A stretch of 23,059 bases of DNA from CBFGRU01 sp965651255 (lineage in GTDB: Bacteria > Planctomycetota > Phycisphaerae > Phycisphaerales > SM1A02), in contig CBFGRU010000016.1 in assembly GCA_965651255.1 (NCBI GenBank), forward strand, positions 1 through 23,059. Reading direction: 5' to 3'. The notes under the pieces were generated by a model. The model was not told the DNA's origin and did no database searches. It saw only the letters and a program-made list of their open reading frames with translations. Below are positions 22,535-23,059 of this stretch, piece after piece. Position 1 is the stretch's first letter; each line of letters starts with the position of its first letter. A program made the position numbers and the translations under genes.

Positions 22535-22876
22535 ATGCTGTTCACCCGCTACCAGCGTGTTCGATTCATCAACTCGTTTTTGGCGCTCCTCATCGGTGCG
22601 GCGATGTTCTTCTGTTTCACGCAGGGCATGCTCTCCGTGCCGGCAGCGATCGGTATCGGATTCGGCGCGATCATCGTGATGGTCATCATCATGCCGAGCC
22701 CGCGTGCAGCGGCACTGCGGATGATCGAACAGGATGAGTGCCCGCTCTGCGGGTTGAACGGTGATCTGCGCGAGTACCCGGGAGAGCGGGCGCGGTGGTT
22801 CTGTCGACGTTGTCACGCGGGCTGGACGGAGCGCGGTCGGCGCTGGCGCGAGGAGGATGTGGCAGGAGAGGAGTAA
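22535..22876 (+). CDS. Membrane protein with a C-terminal zinc ribbon
   Basis: The 113-residue protein has two adjacent membrane segments (about 11-30 and 35-54), followed by a cytosolic domain with CPLC (69-72) and CRRC (90-93), a four-cysteine zinc ribbon, and an acidic tail. The TM-TM-zinc-ribbon layout is found in many small bacterial membrane proteins of unknown role. GGAG (22521-22524) lies 10 bases before the start. It follows the GIY-YIG gene after 25 bases and is probably the last gene of this three-gene operon. I recognise no named family. Confidence 0.8.
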   Translation: MLFTRYQRVRFINSFLALLIGAAMFFCFTQGMLSVPAAIGIGFGAIIVMVIIMPSPRAAALRMIEQDECPLCGLNGDLREYPGERARWFCRRCHAGWTERGRRWREEDVAGEE

Positions 22877-22907
22877 CCGATTCGCTCGTAGGGGCGGCGG
22901 ATTGTTG

Positions 22908-23055
22908 CCACGGGTGGAGCAACGATCGCCAGGCGATCGAGCGCAACCCGTGGAAGGTGAATCGCTCGATGTTCCCACCCCGGAGGGGTAGAGGAAGTTC
23001 CCTTCGCCCCTCTGGGGCGAGTTCGCAATGGCGCATTCCGTTCCACGGGTTGCGC
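22908..23055. repeat. Palindromic inverted-repeat element, REP/BIME-like
   Basis: GCGCAACCCGTGGAA (22941-22955) and its exact reverse complement (23041-23055) bound an 85-base core. A third related arm, CCACGGGT (22908-22915), pairs with ACCCGTGG at 22946-22953. Inside the core are two GC-rich hairpins: ACCCC-GGA-GGGGT (22977-22989) and TCGCCCC-TCT-GGGGCGA (23004-23020). No coding frame here looks real. The element may continue past the window edge. Interspersed palindromic repeats are a familiar class, but this family is not one I can name. Confidence 0.65.
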
Positions 23056-23059
23056 CCTG

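Noticed and set aside
22877..23059. Short ORFs across the right-edge palindromic element
   Set aside because: Inverted-repeat DNA gives open frames on both strands; none resembles a protein family.

Overview
The window is a GC-rich bacterial chromosome segment of about 23 kb with short intergenic gaps. It carries single-copy housekeeping genes (guaA, dnaA, rpmA, obgE, a nuoA) scattered among secreted proteins of no known family. This mix, together with Gly-rich exported proteins, housekeeping genes outside their usual clusters and weak or absent Shine-Dalgarno sites, suggests a planctomycete, perhaps of the Phycisphaerae type. That placement is inference, because the window holds no rRNA gene or lineage marker. 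I found no rRNA, tRNA, CRISPR array, transposase or integrase.

Layout. Positions 1-384 hold no convincing gene. A PA0069-type radical SAM protein (minus, 385-1599) diverges from a two-gene plus-strand unit (1825-4261). That unit encodes an exported Gly-Gly-X repeat protein and an exported or membrane-anchored helical protein with LTxxQ-like motifs. Two minus-strand genes follow: a small membrane protein (4458-4754) and a 665-residue exported protein of lower GC (4838-6835). Next come guaA (7206-8777) and a Doc-type toxin-antitoxin pair (8822-9708). A minus-strand run (9769-12918) encodes a membrane protein, a DegT/DnrJ-type aminotransferase and an exported helical-repeat protein. dnaA (13087-14631) and a double-GNAT acetyltransferase gene (15078-16037) lie upstream of that run on the same strand. 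The plus strand then carries an exported protein (16139-16762), rpmA and obgE (to 18435). These converge on a CPA1 K+/H+ or Na+/H+ antiporter gene (18457-20025), which is followed by two small minus-strand genes for putative envelope proteins. The right end has an isolated nuoA and a tight operon of a RimJ/RimL-like acetyltransferase, a GIY-YIG-fold protein and a membrane zinc-ribbon protein. The window ends in a palindromic, inverted-repeat-rich element.

How the parts relate. Housekeeping roles present are replication initiation (DnaA), GMP synthesis (GuaA), ribosome structure and assembly (L27, Obg), respiration (NuoA) and ion homeostasis (antiporter). The least explained parts are the Gly-rich/LTxxQ pair, the Doc toxin with an extra C-terminal domain, the GIY-YIG operon, several operator-like palindromes (1688-1703, 20372-20387) and the right-edge repeat element. 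Several genes share sigma70-like promoters with -10 hexamers close to TAGACT, TACACT or TACAGT and 17-base spacers. These sites helped decide some starts.
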